Both the position numbers and the translations under genes were made by a program. The notes under the pieces are model-generated. The model searched no databases. It was not told the DNA's origin and saw nothing but the letters and a program-made list of their open reading frames with translations. Below, in pieces: positions 16,938 to 25,102 of a stretch of DNA of 64,000 bases (the stretch's first letter is position 1; each line of letters starts with the position of its first letter). Source of the DNA: Paenibacillus_E qinlingensis_A (GTDB lineage Bacteria > Bacillota > Bacilli > Paenibacillales > NBRC-103111); contig NZ_JAVDSB010000003.1 in the NCBI RefSeq assembly GCF_031455095.1, forward strand, positions 511,779 through 575,778, written 5' to 3'.

Positions 16938-18107
16938 ATGAATCAATTTCAGGAAGATCTCCAAGCCATATATGAAGAAATGGTGGGCTGGAGGCGTTAT
17001 TTGCATCGGAATCCTGAGCTTTCCTACCATGAGTACCAGACGGCTGAGTTTGTTACTAAACATTTGCTGAGCTGGGACATTGAAGTTCGTACAAGTGTTG
17101 GTGGGAATGGTGTTGTTGGTTTGCTCCGCGGCGGCGGTGAGGGACCGACGGTTGCCCTTCGTGCTGATATGGACGCTCTTCCGATTCAGGATGAGAAAAA
17201 ATGTGACTATACATCAACCAAGAATGGGATTATGCATGCCTGTGGACATGATGCACATACCTCAACGTTGCTGGGTATAGCCAAAGTAGCTAGCCTGCAT
17301 CGAGCGGAGCTTAAAGGGAATTTAGTTTTTCTGTTCCAGCATGCTGAAGAAATTTCTCCTGGCGGTGCTGATTCCATGATTAAAGCAGGCGCCTTGGATG
17401 GTGTAGACGCCGTGTTCGGCGTGCATCTATGGACGCCATTCCCAGTCGGGCATGTCTACACGCGATCAGGGGCTTTTATGGCCGCACCAGACGAATTCAC
17501 CATCCGAGTACAGGGAAAAGGCGGACACGGTGGATTACCTCATCAAACGATCGATAGTGTGTATGTTGCCTCACAGCTAGTTGTTAACATGCAATCCATT
17601 GTAAGTCGGCAAGTAGACCCTGTTGAACCTTGTGTTGTTAGTATTGGCTCGTTCCATGGAGGGACAAGCTTCAATGTTATTGCAGAGACGAGCGTACTCA
17701 ATGGAACCGTGCGGACTTTCAATCCAGAGCTAAGACAAGATGTGAGAACACGCATTGAGCGAATTGTGAAGTCGACTTGTGAAATGTCTCAAGCAACGTA
17801 TGAACTGGAATATAAACTCGGCTATCCAACAGTGATCAATGATGCGAACGAAGCGGCACGTTTCTTTCAAGTAGGCACAGCCTTATTTGGTGAAGAGAAC
17901 GTACATGAGTCTCCACTTATTATGGCCGGAGAAGACTTTTCCTATTATTTGCAAGAGAAGCCAGGATGCTTTATGTTTGTAGGCGCTGGTAATGTGGAAG
18001 CGGGAATCGTCTATCCACACCATCATCCTAAGTTCGACATTGATGAAAGATCCATGCTGAACGCGGCGAATTTATTGCTGTCCATGGCCTTGGATTATAT
18101 GGCATGA
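16938..18107 (+). CDS. M20D family amidohydrolase (N-acyl-amino acid / hippurate hydrolase type)
   Basis: The 389-residue cytosolic metallopeptidase has metal-site motifs MHACGHDAHTSTLLG near residue 100, QHAEEISPGGA near 137, and a C-terminal HHHPKFDIDERSM. In the family a dinuclear metal centre hydrolyses N-acyl or amide bonds of amino acid derivatives; the substrate is unknown here. GGAGG (16921-16925) lies 12 bases before the ATG at 16938 and three before an in-frame GTG at 16929, so the start is uncertain by three codons. Its 3' flank forms a hairpin with the next gene's ribosome binding site. Confidence 0.9.
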   Translation: MNQFQEDLQAIYEEMVGWRRYLHRNPELSYHEYQTAEFVTKHLLSWDIEVRTSVGGNGVVGLLRGGGEGPTVALRADMDALPIQDEKKCDYTSTKNGIMHACGHDAHTSTLLGIAKVASLHRAELKGNLVFLFQHAEEISPGGADSMIKAGALDGVDAVFGVHLWTPFPVGHVYTRSGAFMAAPDEFTIRVQGKGGHGGLPHQTIDSVYVASQLVVNMQSIVSRQVDPVEPCVVSIGSFHGGTSFNVIAETSVLNGTVRTFNPELRQDVRTRIERIVKSTCEMSQATYELEYKLGYPTVINDANEAARFFQVGTALFGEENVHESPLIMAGEDFSYYLQEKPGCFMFVGAGNVEAGIVYPHHHPKFDIDERSMLNAANLLLSMALDYMA

Positions 18108-18119
18108 ATGCCTCCAGAA

Positions 18120-18171
18120 CCTTGGTGAATGCTAATGTAGCAATCATTTGTTGCATGACATGACACCAAGG
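18120..18171 (+). promoter_or_regulatory. Hairpin that could mask the ribosome binding site of the CBS gene
   Basis: CCTTGGTG (18120-18127) is perfectly complementary to CACCAAGG (18164-18171). The second arm contains the first half of AAGGAGG (18169-18175), the Shine-Dalgarno of the CBS gene. Inner GCAA/TTGC pairing extends the fold. No T-run follows, so a terminator is unlikely. Confidence 0.45.
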
Positions 18172-18183
18172 AGGATGAGGAAA

Positions 18184-18624
18184 TTGCCTAATAAGACCGT
18201 AAAGGACATTATGAGCAAGGATTGCGTGACGGTTACCCTGCTGGATAATGTATTCGAGATTGCTTTGAAAATGAAGCAGCACGATATTGGATTTGTAGCG
18301 GTTCTCGATGGAAAGCAGTTTATAGGCGGAGTGACGGACCGGGATCTTGTTGTTCGAGGATATGCGGAGAAGCATTCGGGATCGACTGCTGTGGAAACAG
18401 TAATGACCAAAAATATGATTACCGTTGACCCTCAAACATCTGTAGATGAAGCTGCGAAAATTATGGCTCAGCATCAAATTAGGCGGTTGCCAGTTGTCGA
18501 ACAGGGTGAGCTTATCGGCATCGTGGCCATTGGCGATTTGGCTGTTCGCGGCAGCTTTGAAGACGAGGCTGGGGAAGCGCTAAGCCGAATCTCTCAAGAA
18601 CGTACACTGGTTGGTAGTCATTAA
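18184..18624 (+). CDS. CBS-domain pair protein (YhcV-like)
   Basis: The 146-residue protein consists almost entirely of two CBS domains forming one Bateman module: VKDIMSKDCVTVTLLDNVFE ... GGVTDRDLVVRG, then VMTKNMITVDPQTSVDEAA ... GIVAIGDLAVRG. Such modules bind adenine nucleotides or related ligands. The start is TTG at 18184, nine bases after AAGGAGG; the ATG at 18175 touches the ribosome binding site and is rejected. It may be cotranscribed with the amidohydrolase 76 bases upstream. It is not the missing acuB by length or context. Confidence 0.88.
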   Translation: MPNKTVKDIMSKDCVTVTLLDNVFEIALKMKQHDIGFVAVLDGKQFIGGVTDRDLVVRGYAEKHSGSTAVETVMTKNMITVDPQTSVDEAAKIMAQHQIRRLPVVEQGELIGIVAIGDLAVRGSFEDEAGEALSRISQERTLVGSH

Positions 18625-18643
18625 GAATGACTAGTAATTTCGT

Positions 18644-18682
18644 AAGCAGTCTCCCTCATTTCTGAGCGAGGCTGCTTTTTTC
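18644..18682 (+). terminator. Terminator after the CBS gene
   Basis: AAGCAGTCTC ... GAGGCTGCTT (one G-U pair) is followed by TTTTTTCC. Confidence 0.88.
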
Positions 18683-18755
18683 CTTCTTTACGAGGTACGT
18701 CTGAGTAAGCGATAATAATAGACGTAAAAGGGTGAAGGGGGAACGTATACGAAAG

Positions 18756-20861
18756 ATGAACATGCTCGAAGAAAACGCTTCCATAGGATTTATCATCCTA
18801 GATTCAAACTGGCATTATATATACGCAAATCAGTATGGCGCTAGCGTTTTAAATCGATCGCCTGAGGATCTTATAGGTAAAATGGCGTGGACAGAGTTCC
18901 CAGCTGTCATTAGGCACGCCACGTATAGCCATTTTCATCAAGCCCGCAGATCAGGAGAGGAAGTCGTCTTTAAGGAATATGTAAAGCTCTCCAATCAATG
19001 GATTCATGTAAATGCGTATCCCGTGGGTGACAACTTACATGTGATCATTCGAAAAACTGAAATGCTTGCTAATCATGAAGCTATTGAAAATAATCTGTAT
19101 CAAAAATATACAGACTATGTGCAAGATCTAATAACGTTGACTGCCACGGACGGCACGCTGCTTTATGTTTCCGTCTCGATAAAAGGTTTGCTAGGTTATG
19201 AACTCGAGGATATGTATGGGGCCAATATGCTGTCTTTCTGCCATCCGGAGGATCTGGACGGGTTGAAGAAGATTTTTATGACAGAAGATACAGATATACG
19301 GAATGAGCAGGGAACCATCTCCTGTCGGTTCCTTCATAAAAAGGGTTGGTACGTATGGTTTGAAAACAATTCCAAGTGGTTGCTGGATGAAAAAGGGAAA
19401 CGCACTCAGAACCTGGGCATTTGGCGAGATATCTCCGAACGAAAGATTGGTGAAGAGCGCTTCTTGCAAGCTCAGCGGTTAGGACAATTCGGCAGCTTCG
19501 AACGAGATCTGGAAGAGGATACCATTTTATGGTCGGACGAAATGTTTCGCATCCATGGTCTTCAACCGGCTGTACGGATTGATTTGAGCAAGGCAATTGA
19601 ACTCATTCAGCCGGATGACCGTGAGAAGGTATGGCTTGCAACGAAACAAGCTGTCCTAAGTGGTGTGTCAGATACCGAATATAGAATTACACGTCAAGAT
19701 GGGGAAGTTCGACATCTACGTTCTCAAATCGAGCGAGTCATCTTGGACGGTGGACGGATAGCAGTTCGCGGACTGATTCATGATATTACAACGCACAAAC
19801 AAATCGAAAATGAGCTCATCCAAAGCAAAGCGAAATTGGAGATTGCGCAAGAAATTGCTGGCTTAGGGCATTACGAGTGGGACATCATCCATAATATGGT
19901 GTATTTATCAGACGAATTGACGGCGTTATTTGGTTGTCATAATGCGGTTAAGCAAATGCCTGTGGAAACTCTCATAGACAGCATACATCCTGATGATCAG
20001 TCAAACGCAAAGGCAGCAATTAAAAATGCGTTATTAAAAGGATCGTTGGATCTCGTTTATCGGGTTGTGGTACGTGAGGAAGTGCGCATTCTACACACGT
20101 TAGCAAGAACCTCATATGACGAGTGGGGGAGAGCGCTGTGTTTATTCGGAACAGTGCAGGATATTACGGTGCAGAAACAAACTGAGGAGCTGCTCCGTAA
20201 AACAGAAAAGCTGCATGTTGCTGGTCAACTGGCGGCAGGCATCGCACATGAGATTCGCAACCCGTTAACAGCGCTTAAAGGCTTTGTGAAACTGATGTGT
20301 CACGCGAGCGAAGAGAGTAAGATGCGGTATTATCATATTATGCAAGAAGAGTTTAATCGCATTGAGTTAATACTTGGTGAGCTCTTAATTCTTGCAAAGC
20401 CGCAAGCGGTGGCCTACATGCCTCATGATCCATTCCTTATTCTGGAAGAAGTCATTCAATTATTAAATACAGAAGCCATTATGAATAATGTGGAAATTAT
20501 TTTGTGTGGAGATTCGACGCTACCGACAGTAAATTGTGAGCGGAATCAAATTAAGCAAGTATTTGTGAATGTCATCAAAAATGCAATTGAAGCAATGCCT
20601 TTAGGCGGCATTTTGACGATTACCTCCCTAAAGCAAGGAAATGATGTCATATTAACTTTCGTCGATCAAGGCCAAGGTATCTCAGAGGATCGACTGCCAC
20701 GAATTGGCGAGCCCTTCTACACGACGAAGGAAAAAGGGACAGGACTTGGGATGATGGTGAGTTTTACGATTATTGAGGAGCATCATGGTTGTATCTCGTA
20801 TCAGAGTAAGCTTGGCGTGGGAACCTCGGTTAACATTCAACTTCCCGCTTCCGAACAGTAA
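18756..20861 (+). CDS. Soluble multi-PAS sensor histidine kinase
   Basis: The roughly 700-residue kinase has four PAS-type modules in its N-terminal 480 residues; two carry clear PAC ends, such as GIWRDISERKIGEERF and GLIHDITTHKQIENEL. A HisKA domain follows with the phospho-acceptor His in AAGIAHEIRNPLTALKGF, then an ATPase domain with the N box NVIKNAIEAMPLGG, DQGQGIS and GTGLGMMV. No membrane segment is visible, as in the sporulation kinase KinA, which it resembles in layout. A role in the Spo0A phosphorelay is possible but not shown; no response regulator is adjacent. The start is uncertain: GAAGGGGG lies 15 bases before the ATG at 18756, with alternatives GTG 18732 and ATG 18762. Confidence 0.88.
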   Translation: MNMLEENASIGFIILDSNWHYIYANQYGASVLNRSPEDLIGKMAWTEFPAVIRHATYSHFHQARRSGEEVVFKEYVKLSNQWIHVNAYPVGDNLHVIIRKTEMLANHEAIENNLYQKYTDYVQDLITLTATDGTLLYVSVSIKGLLGYELEDMYGANMLSFCHPEDLDGLKKIFMTEDTDIRNEQGTISCRFLHKKGWYVWFENNSKWLLDEKGKRTQNLGIWRDISERKIGEERFLQAQRLGQFGSFERDLEEDTILWSDEMFRIHGLQPAVRIDLSKAIELIQPDDREKVWLATKQAVLSGVSDTEYRITRQDGEVRHLRSQIERVILDGGRIAVRGLIHDITTHKQIENELIQSKAKLEIAQEIAGLGHYEWDIIHNMVYLSDELTALFGCHNAVKQMPVETLIDSIHPDDQSNAKAAIKNALLKGSLDLVYRVVVREEVRILHTLARTSYDEWGRALCLFGTVQDITVQKQTEELLRKTEKLHVAGQLAAGIAHEIRNPLTALKGFVKLMCHASEESKMRYYHIMQEEFNRIELILGELLILAKPQAVAYMPHDPFLILEEVIQLLNTEAIMNNVEIILCGDSTLPTVNCERNQIKQVFVNVIKNAIEAMPLGGILTITSLKQGNDVILTFVDQGQGISEDRLPRIGEPFYTTKEKGTGLGMMVSFTIIEEHHGCISYQSKLGVGTSVNIQLPASEQ

Positions 20862-20996
20862 AATTGCGCCTAGTGCATTTAACTGTCAAAGTTCGCAATA
20901 AGGTAGTCAATCTGCGACAAGATGCCTCTCGCTAAATATGCTAAAGTGAAAACGTGCTTATTAATTGTGAATCTGACAAGAAAAAGGTGACGTACA

Positions 20997-22148
20997 GTGG
21001 AAAAAGTAAGGATTGGTATCGTTGGTCTGGGGAACATGGGAACTGGACATGCCAAATATTTGGTGAAAAATGAAGTGAAGGGCGGCGTACTTACCGCTAT
21101 TTGTGAACCACGAGCAGACCGTCTACAGTGGGCGAAGGAAAATCTAGGTGAAGGTATTCAATTATTTGACAATCTTGACGATTTTCTAGCTTCTGGCTTG
21201 ATTGATGGTGTTTTGATCGCAACGCCTCACTATGATCACCCTGAAACAGCTGTGCGCGCTTTCCAAGCAGGCTTACACGTTATTTGTGAGAAGCCGGCAG
21301 GTGTGTATACGAAACAAGTTCGTCAAATGAACGAAGCTGCTGAAGCTTCAGGTAAAGTATTCAGTATGATGTATAACCAACGTACAAATCCTCTATATAC
21401 AAAACTAAAAGATTTGGTTTCTTCTGGCGAGCTAGGTGAAATTCGCAGAACGAACTGGATTATTACCAACTGGTATAGATCACAGAGCTATTACGATTCA
21501 GGCGGCTGGCGTGCAACATGGGCTGGTGAAGGTGGCGGCGTTCTCATTAATCAGGATCCGCATCAATTAGATCTTTGGCAGTGGACGATTGACATGATGC
21601 CAAAACGCGTTCGCGCTTTCTGTTATTTCGGAAAACACCGCAATATCGAAGTTGAAGATGATGTAACTGCTTTTGTTGAATATGAAAATGGTGCTACTGG
21701 ACTGTTCGTGACTACGACAGGCGAAGCTCCAGGGACTAACCGTTTCGAATTGTCCGGTGACCGTGGTAAAATCGTCATCGAAGACGGGAAATTGACGTTC
21801 TGGCGTTTACGTGTTTCCGAAAGAGAGTTTAACGAAACGTACAAAGGTGGATTTGGTTCACCGGAGTGCTGGAAATGTGAAATTCCGGTTGAGGGCAAAG
21901 AAACGGGCCATATGGGCATTACACAGAACTTTGTTGATGCGATTCTTCATGGAACACCATTGATTGCTCCAGGGGCAGAAGGCATTAAAGGCCTAATGAT
22001 TTCCAATGCCATCATGCTATCGACGTTCACAGATAACTGGGTTGATTTGCCGATCGATGAAGATCTATTCGAGCAGCATTTGCAAGATCGAATCAAAAAC
22101 TCCAAAAACAATAAAGAGTCTGGCTCCTTTAAAACACTTGACGTCTAA
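20997..22148 (+). CDS. Gfo/Idh/MocA family oxidoreductase (first of a pair)
   Basis: The 383-residue protein has an N-terminal Rossmann fold (IGIVGLGNMGTGHAKYL) and the family motif CEKPAG near residue 98, where the lysine usually takes part in catalysis. A C-terminal alpha/beta substrate domain follows, with GGVLINQDPHQLDLWQW supplying the conserved Asp/His. Family members oxidise or reduce sugars and inositols with NAD(P). The start is GTG, with AAAGGTGA about seven bases upstream. A half-matching cre-like site, TGAAAACGTGCTTA, lies at 20947-20960. A second member follows 21 bases downstream, so the two likely act in one pathway. Confidence 0.9.
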   Translation: MEKVRIGIVGLGNMGTGHAKYLVKNEVKGGVLTAICEPRADRLQWAKENLGEGIQLFDNLDDFLASGLIDGVLIATPHYDHPETAVRAFQAGLHVICEKPAGVYTKQVRQMNEAAEASGKVFSMMYNQRTNPLYTKLKDLVSSGELGEIRRTNWIITNWYRSQSYYDSGGWRATWAGEGGGVLINQDPHQLDLWQWTIDMMPKRVRAFCYFGKHRNIEVEDDVTAFVEYENGATGLFVTTTGEAPGTNRFELSGDRGKIVIEDGKLTFWRLRVSEREFNETYKGGFGSPECWKCEIPVEGKETGHMGITQNFVDAILHGTPLIAPGAEGIKGLMISNAIMLSTFTDNWVDLPIDEDLFEQHLQDRIKNSKNNKESGSFKTLDV

Positions 22149-22169
22149 TTTCACGGGGGAAATTTCAAA

Positions 22170-23243
22170 ATGCAAAAGAATGATGGCATGAATTATGCAC
22201 CAAAAGGGAAACCGAACCTTGTCGTTCAAAAAGGGGAGTTTACCTTCGCAGCTATCGCATTGGATCATGGCCATATCTATGGCATGACTAATGGACTTCT
22301 AGAAGCAGGTGCGGAACTGAAATGGGTATATGATCAAGACCCAGCTAAAGTTGCTGCGTTCATTGAAAAGTTTCCTCAAGCGAAAGCAGCGGCTTCCGAA
22401 GAAGAAATCTTTCATGACCCTGAAGTGAAGCTGATTGCTGCGGCAGCAGTTCCTAGTGAGCGTGGTCCGCTAGGTATTCGCGCAATGGAGCATGGCAAAG
22501 ACTATTTTACAGATAAAACACCGTTCACTTCACTGGATCAGCTTGCAGCTGCGAAAGCGGTTGTAGAAGCAACTGGCCGTAAATACGCGGTGTACTACAG
22601 CGAGCGTCTGCATGTGGAAAGTGCTGTTTTCGCAGGTCAATTGATTGAAGAGGGCGCAATTGGGCGGGTTGTTCAAGTCATCGGTCTTGGACCTCACCGC
22701 TTGAATGCACCAAGCCGTCCCGATTGGTTTTTCGAGAAGGACAAATATGGCGGTATTCTGGCTGACATTGGCAGCCATCAGATTGAGCAATTCCTTTACT
22801 ATTCGGGCTGTAAGGATGCAAAAGTGGTTAGCAGTAAGGTAGCTAATTATAATGCCAAGGATTATCCAGAGCTTGAAGATTTCGGAGATGCAACACTTAT
22901 TGGAGACAATGGGGCAACGAACTATTTCCGTGTAGACTGGCTGACACCTAATGGCCTAGGGACATGGGGAGATGGTCGTACATTAGTCCTAGGTACTGAA
23001 GGTTACATCGAAATGCGTAAATATATTGATATTGCTCGTGATCCGCAAGGGGATCAGTTGTATCTGGTCAACCAACAAGGAGAGAAGCACTACAGTCTGC
23101 ATGGACAAGTAGGGTTTCCATTTTTTGGTCAGTTAATTTTGGACTGCATACATCGTACGGAAAATGCAATGACACAAGCGCATACGTTTAAAGCGGCTGA
23201 ATTGTGTTTACTTGCCCAAGCGCAAGCGGTTCGTGTGGAGTAG
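22170..23243 (+). CDS. Gfo/Idh/MocA family oxidoreductase (second of a pair)
   Basis: The 357-residue protein has a less typical nucleotide-binding start (FTFAAIALDHGHIYGMTNGL) and DKTPFTSLDQL where the family normally has EKP, so the motif lysine remains while its neighbours changed. GGILADIGSHQIEQFLYYSG provides the Asp/His pair of the substrate domain. ATG 22170 follows GGGGGA by nine bases. It is cotranscribed with the upstream paralogue and ends at a terminator. The pair may catalyse successive steps on one sugar derivative; the substrate is unknown. Confidence 0.85.
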   Translation: MQKNDGMNYAPKGKPNLVVQKGEFTFAAIALDHGHIYGMTNGLLEAGAELKWVYDQDPAKVAAFIEKFPQAKAAASEEEIFHDPEVKLIAAAAVPSERGPLGIRAMEHGKDYFTDKTPFTSLDQLAAAKAVVEATGRKYAVYYSERLHVESAVFAGQLIEEGAIGRVVQVIGLGPHRLNAPSRPDWFFEKDKYGGILADIGSHQIEQFLYYSGCKDAKVVSSKVANYNAKDYPELEDFGDATLIGDNGATNYFRVDWLTPNGLGTWGDGRTLVLGTEGYIEMRKYIDIARDPQGDQLYLVNQQGEKHYSLHGQVGFPFFGQLILDCIHRTENAMTQAHTFKAAELCLLAQAQAVRVE

Positions 23244-23261
23244 TTTTGCAATCTAACATTC

Positions 23262-23297
23262 GGGTAGTTAGCGGTCATATCGCTAGCTGCCCTTTTT
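23262..23297 (+). terminator. Terminator after the oxidoreductase pair
   Basis: GGGTAGTTAGCG ... CGCTAGCTGCCC (12-bp stem with two G-U pairs) is followed by TTTTTG. Confidence 0.88.
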
Positions 23298-23395
23298 GTG
23301 TTTCCGTCGTCACGGTAGATCGTGGATAGAACATGGCGATCATGTTTAAATCTAGTGCTTTCCCTTCATACTAAGGAAAAAGGAGGGAATACGCG

Positions 23396-25102
23396 ATGAC
23401 TATGGATCCATCAAGACCTCTGATCGTTCAGAGTGATTTAACAATCCTCCTGGAAACGAATCATCCTGAATTTGAAAAGCTCCAGAGTAAGCTGGCTCGC
23501 TTTGCTGATCTTGTGAAAAGCCCTGAGCATCTTCACACTTATCGGGTTACACCGTTATCGTTGTGGAATGCAGCTGCAGCGGGAATGGGGTTGGAAGAGA
23601 TGACAACCTGCTTGCAGCTCTATGCCAAATTCGGTGTACCCTCATCTGTTCTTAGCACGATTCGAAAATATACAAAACGGTACGGCCTTTTACGCATGTT
23701 GCATGTGGGGAAGGAACTTTTCTTAGTCAGCGAGGATACTGTCGTATTTAAAGAAATATGTGCCTATGATTCCTTGCAACAATATCTGCAGGATACCCGG
23801 GGGGAACGGGCTATTGCCATTTCACCGAGCTATCGGGGGATTCTGAAGCAAGAACTGATGAAACTCGGCTATCCGGTAGAGGATTTGGCCTCATACCGCA
23901 GCGGCGAATTTTTGAAGATTCCTTGGCGAGATGATGATCAGATGGAGGAGCCATTCCAGCTGCGTGATTATCAAAAGCAAGCCGTAGATGCTTTTCAACA
24001 GGTGGGTCACGGTGGGAGTGGTGTTCTAGTGCTTCCTTGCGGAGCGGGAAAAACGGTGGTCGGGATTGCGGCAATGGCGAAAGCAAGCTGCGCTACACTC
24101 ATCCTTACATCCAATGTGACTTCTGTGAAGCAATGGAAAAGAGAAATTTTAAGTAAAACCGGGCTAACGAGCGATCAAGTCGGTGAGTATAATGGCACGA
24201 CGAAAGAGATTAGACCAGTCACCATTGCTACCTATCAAATTCTAACGCATCGCGGGAGCAAGGAGGCTGATTTCTCACATTTACGGCTATTTAGTGAAAG
24301 GGAGTGGGGCCTCATTATTTATGATGAGGTTCACCTTCTGCCTGCCCCTGTTTTTCGAGCGACTGCGGAGATACAAGCGACACGTAGGCTCGGCTTAACA
24401 GCTACCCTAATCAGAGAAGATGGCTTAGAAGGTGATGTCTTCTCTTTGGTCGGGCCTAAGAAGTATGACATGGCGTGGAAGCAACTAGAAACGATGGGAT
24501 GGCTTGCGAGGGTTACCTGCCAAGAAGTGCGCGTACCACTTTCTATTCAGGACCGTGATCGTTATGCTGCCTCTGAAGCTAGGCACCAGTTCCGAATTGC
24601 AGGGGAGAATACAGCGAAGCTGGATGTTATTGATCATTTGTTGAAGCTTCATCGGGATGAGCCGACGCTAATTATCGGTCAGTATATTGATCAACTCGAA
24701 CAGATTGCCGTTCATACAGGTGCACCTATGATCTGTGGAAGCATTCCTCATGAACGGCGTGAGGAGCTCTATGAGCGATTCAAAAAGGGACAGCTTCCGC
24801 TGCTCATTGTCTCTAAAGTAGCCAACTTCGCTGTCGATCTCCCCGATGCAGCGATTGCTATTCAAGTTTCAGGAAGTTATGGCTCGAGACAGGAAGAAGC
24901 TCAGAGACTCGGTCGTATTCTTCGGCCGAAACGGAATGGAGAAAATACGGCCGTCTTCTATTCACTCGTAAGTACAGACACGAAGGAGCAGGATTTTGCC
25001 ATGAAGAGACAGTTATTTCTTGTGGAGCAGGGCTATCAATATGAGATCTCAAGCTGGGATCAAGAGCTAAGCGTGGAGGTAGGCATAGAAAATGAAGTAT
25101 GA
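23396..25102 (+). CDS. XPB/Rad25-type DNA helicase
   Basis: The 568-residue superfamily 2 helicase has an N-terminal XPB-like domain (1-180), then motif I PCGAGKTVVGIA, motif II as DEVH in IIYDEVHLLPA, motif III TATLIREDG with the RED motif typical of XPB, and motif VI EAQRLGRILRPKR. Bacterial XPB-like proteins unwind DNA in vitro; their cellular role, probably repair, is not settled. The ATG has AAAGGAGG nine bases upstream. The next gene starts inside its last codons (11-base overlap), implying translational coupling with that helicase-associated protein. Confidence 0.92.
   Translation: MTMDPSRPLIVQSDLTILLETNHPEFEKLQSKLARFADLVKSPEHLHTYRVTPLSLWNAAAAGMGLEEMTTCLQLYAKFGVPSSVLSTIRKYTKRYGLLRMLHVGKELFLVSEDTVVFKEICAYDSLQQYLQDTRGERAIAISPSYRGILKQELMKLGYPVEDLASYRSGEFLKIPWRDDDQMEEPFQLRDYQKQAVDAFQQVGHGGSGVLVLPCGAGKTVVGIAAMAKASCATLILTSNVTSVKQWKREILSKTGLTSDQVGEYNGTTKEIRPVTIATYQILTHRGSKEADFSHLRLFSEREWGLIIYDEVHLLPAPVFRATAEIQATRRLGLTATLIREDGLEGDVFSLVGPKKYDMAWKQLETMGWLARVTCQEVRVPLSIQDRDRYAASEARHQFRIAGENTAKLDVIDHLLKLHRDEPTLIIGQYIDQLEQIAVHTGAPMICGSIPHERREELYERFKKGQLPLLIVSKVANFAVDLPDAAIAIQVSGSYGSRQEEAQRLGRILRPKRNGENTAVFYSLVSTDTKEQDFAMKRQLFLVEQGYQYEISSWDQELSVEVGIENEV

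Noticed and set aside
20947..20960. cre-like TGAAAACGTGCTTA before the oxidoreductase pair
   Set aside because: Only the left half matches the consensus; three mismatches in the right half make it too weak to list as a site.
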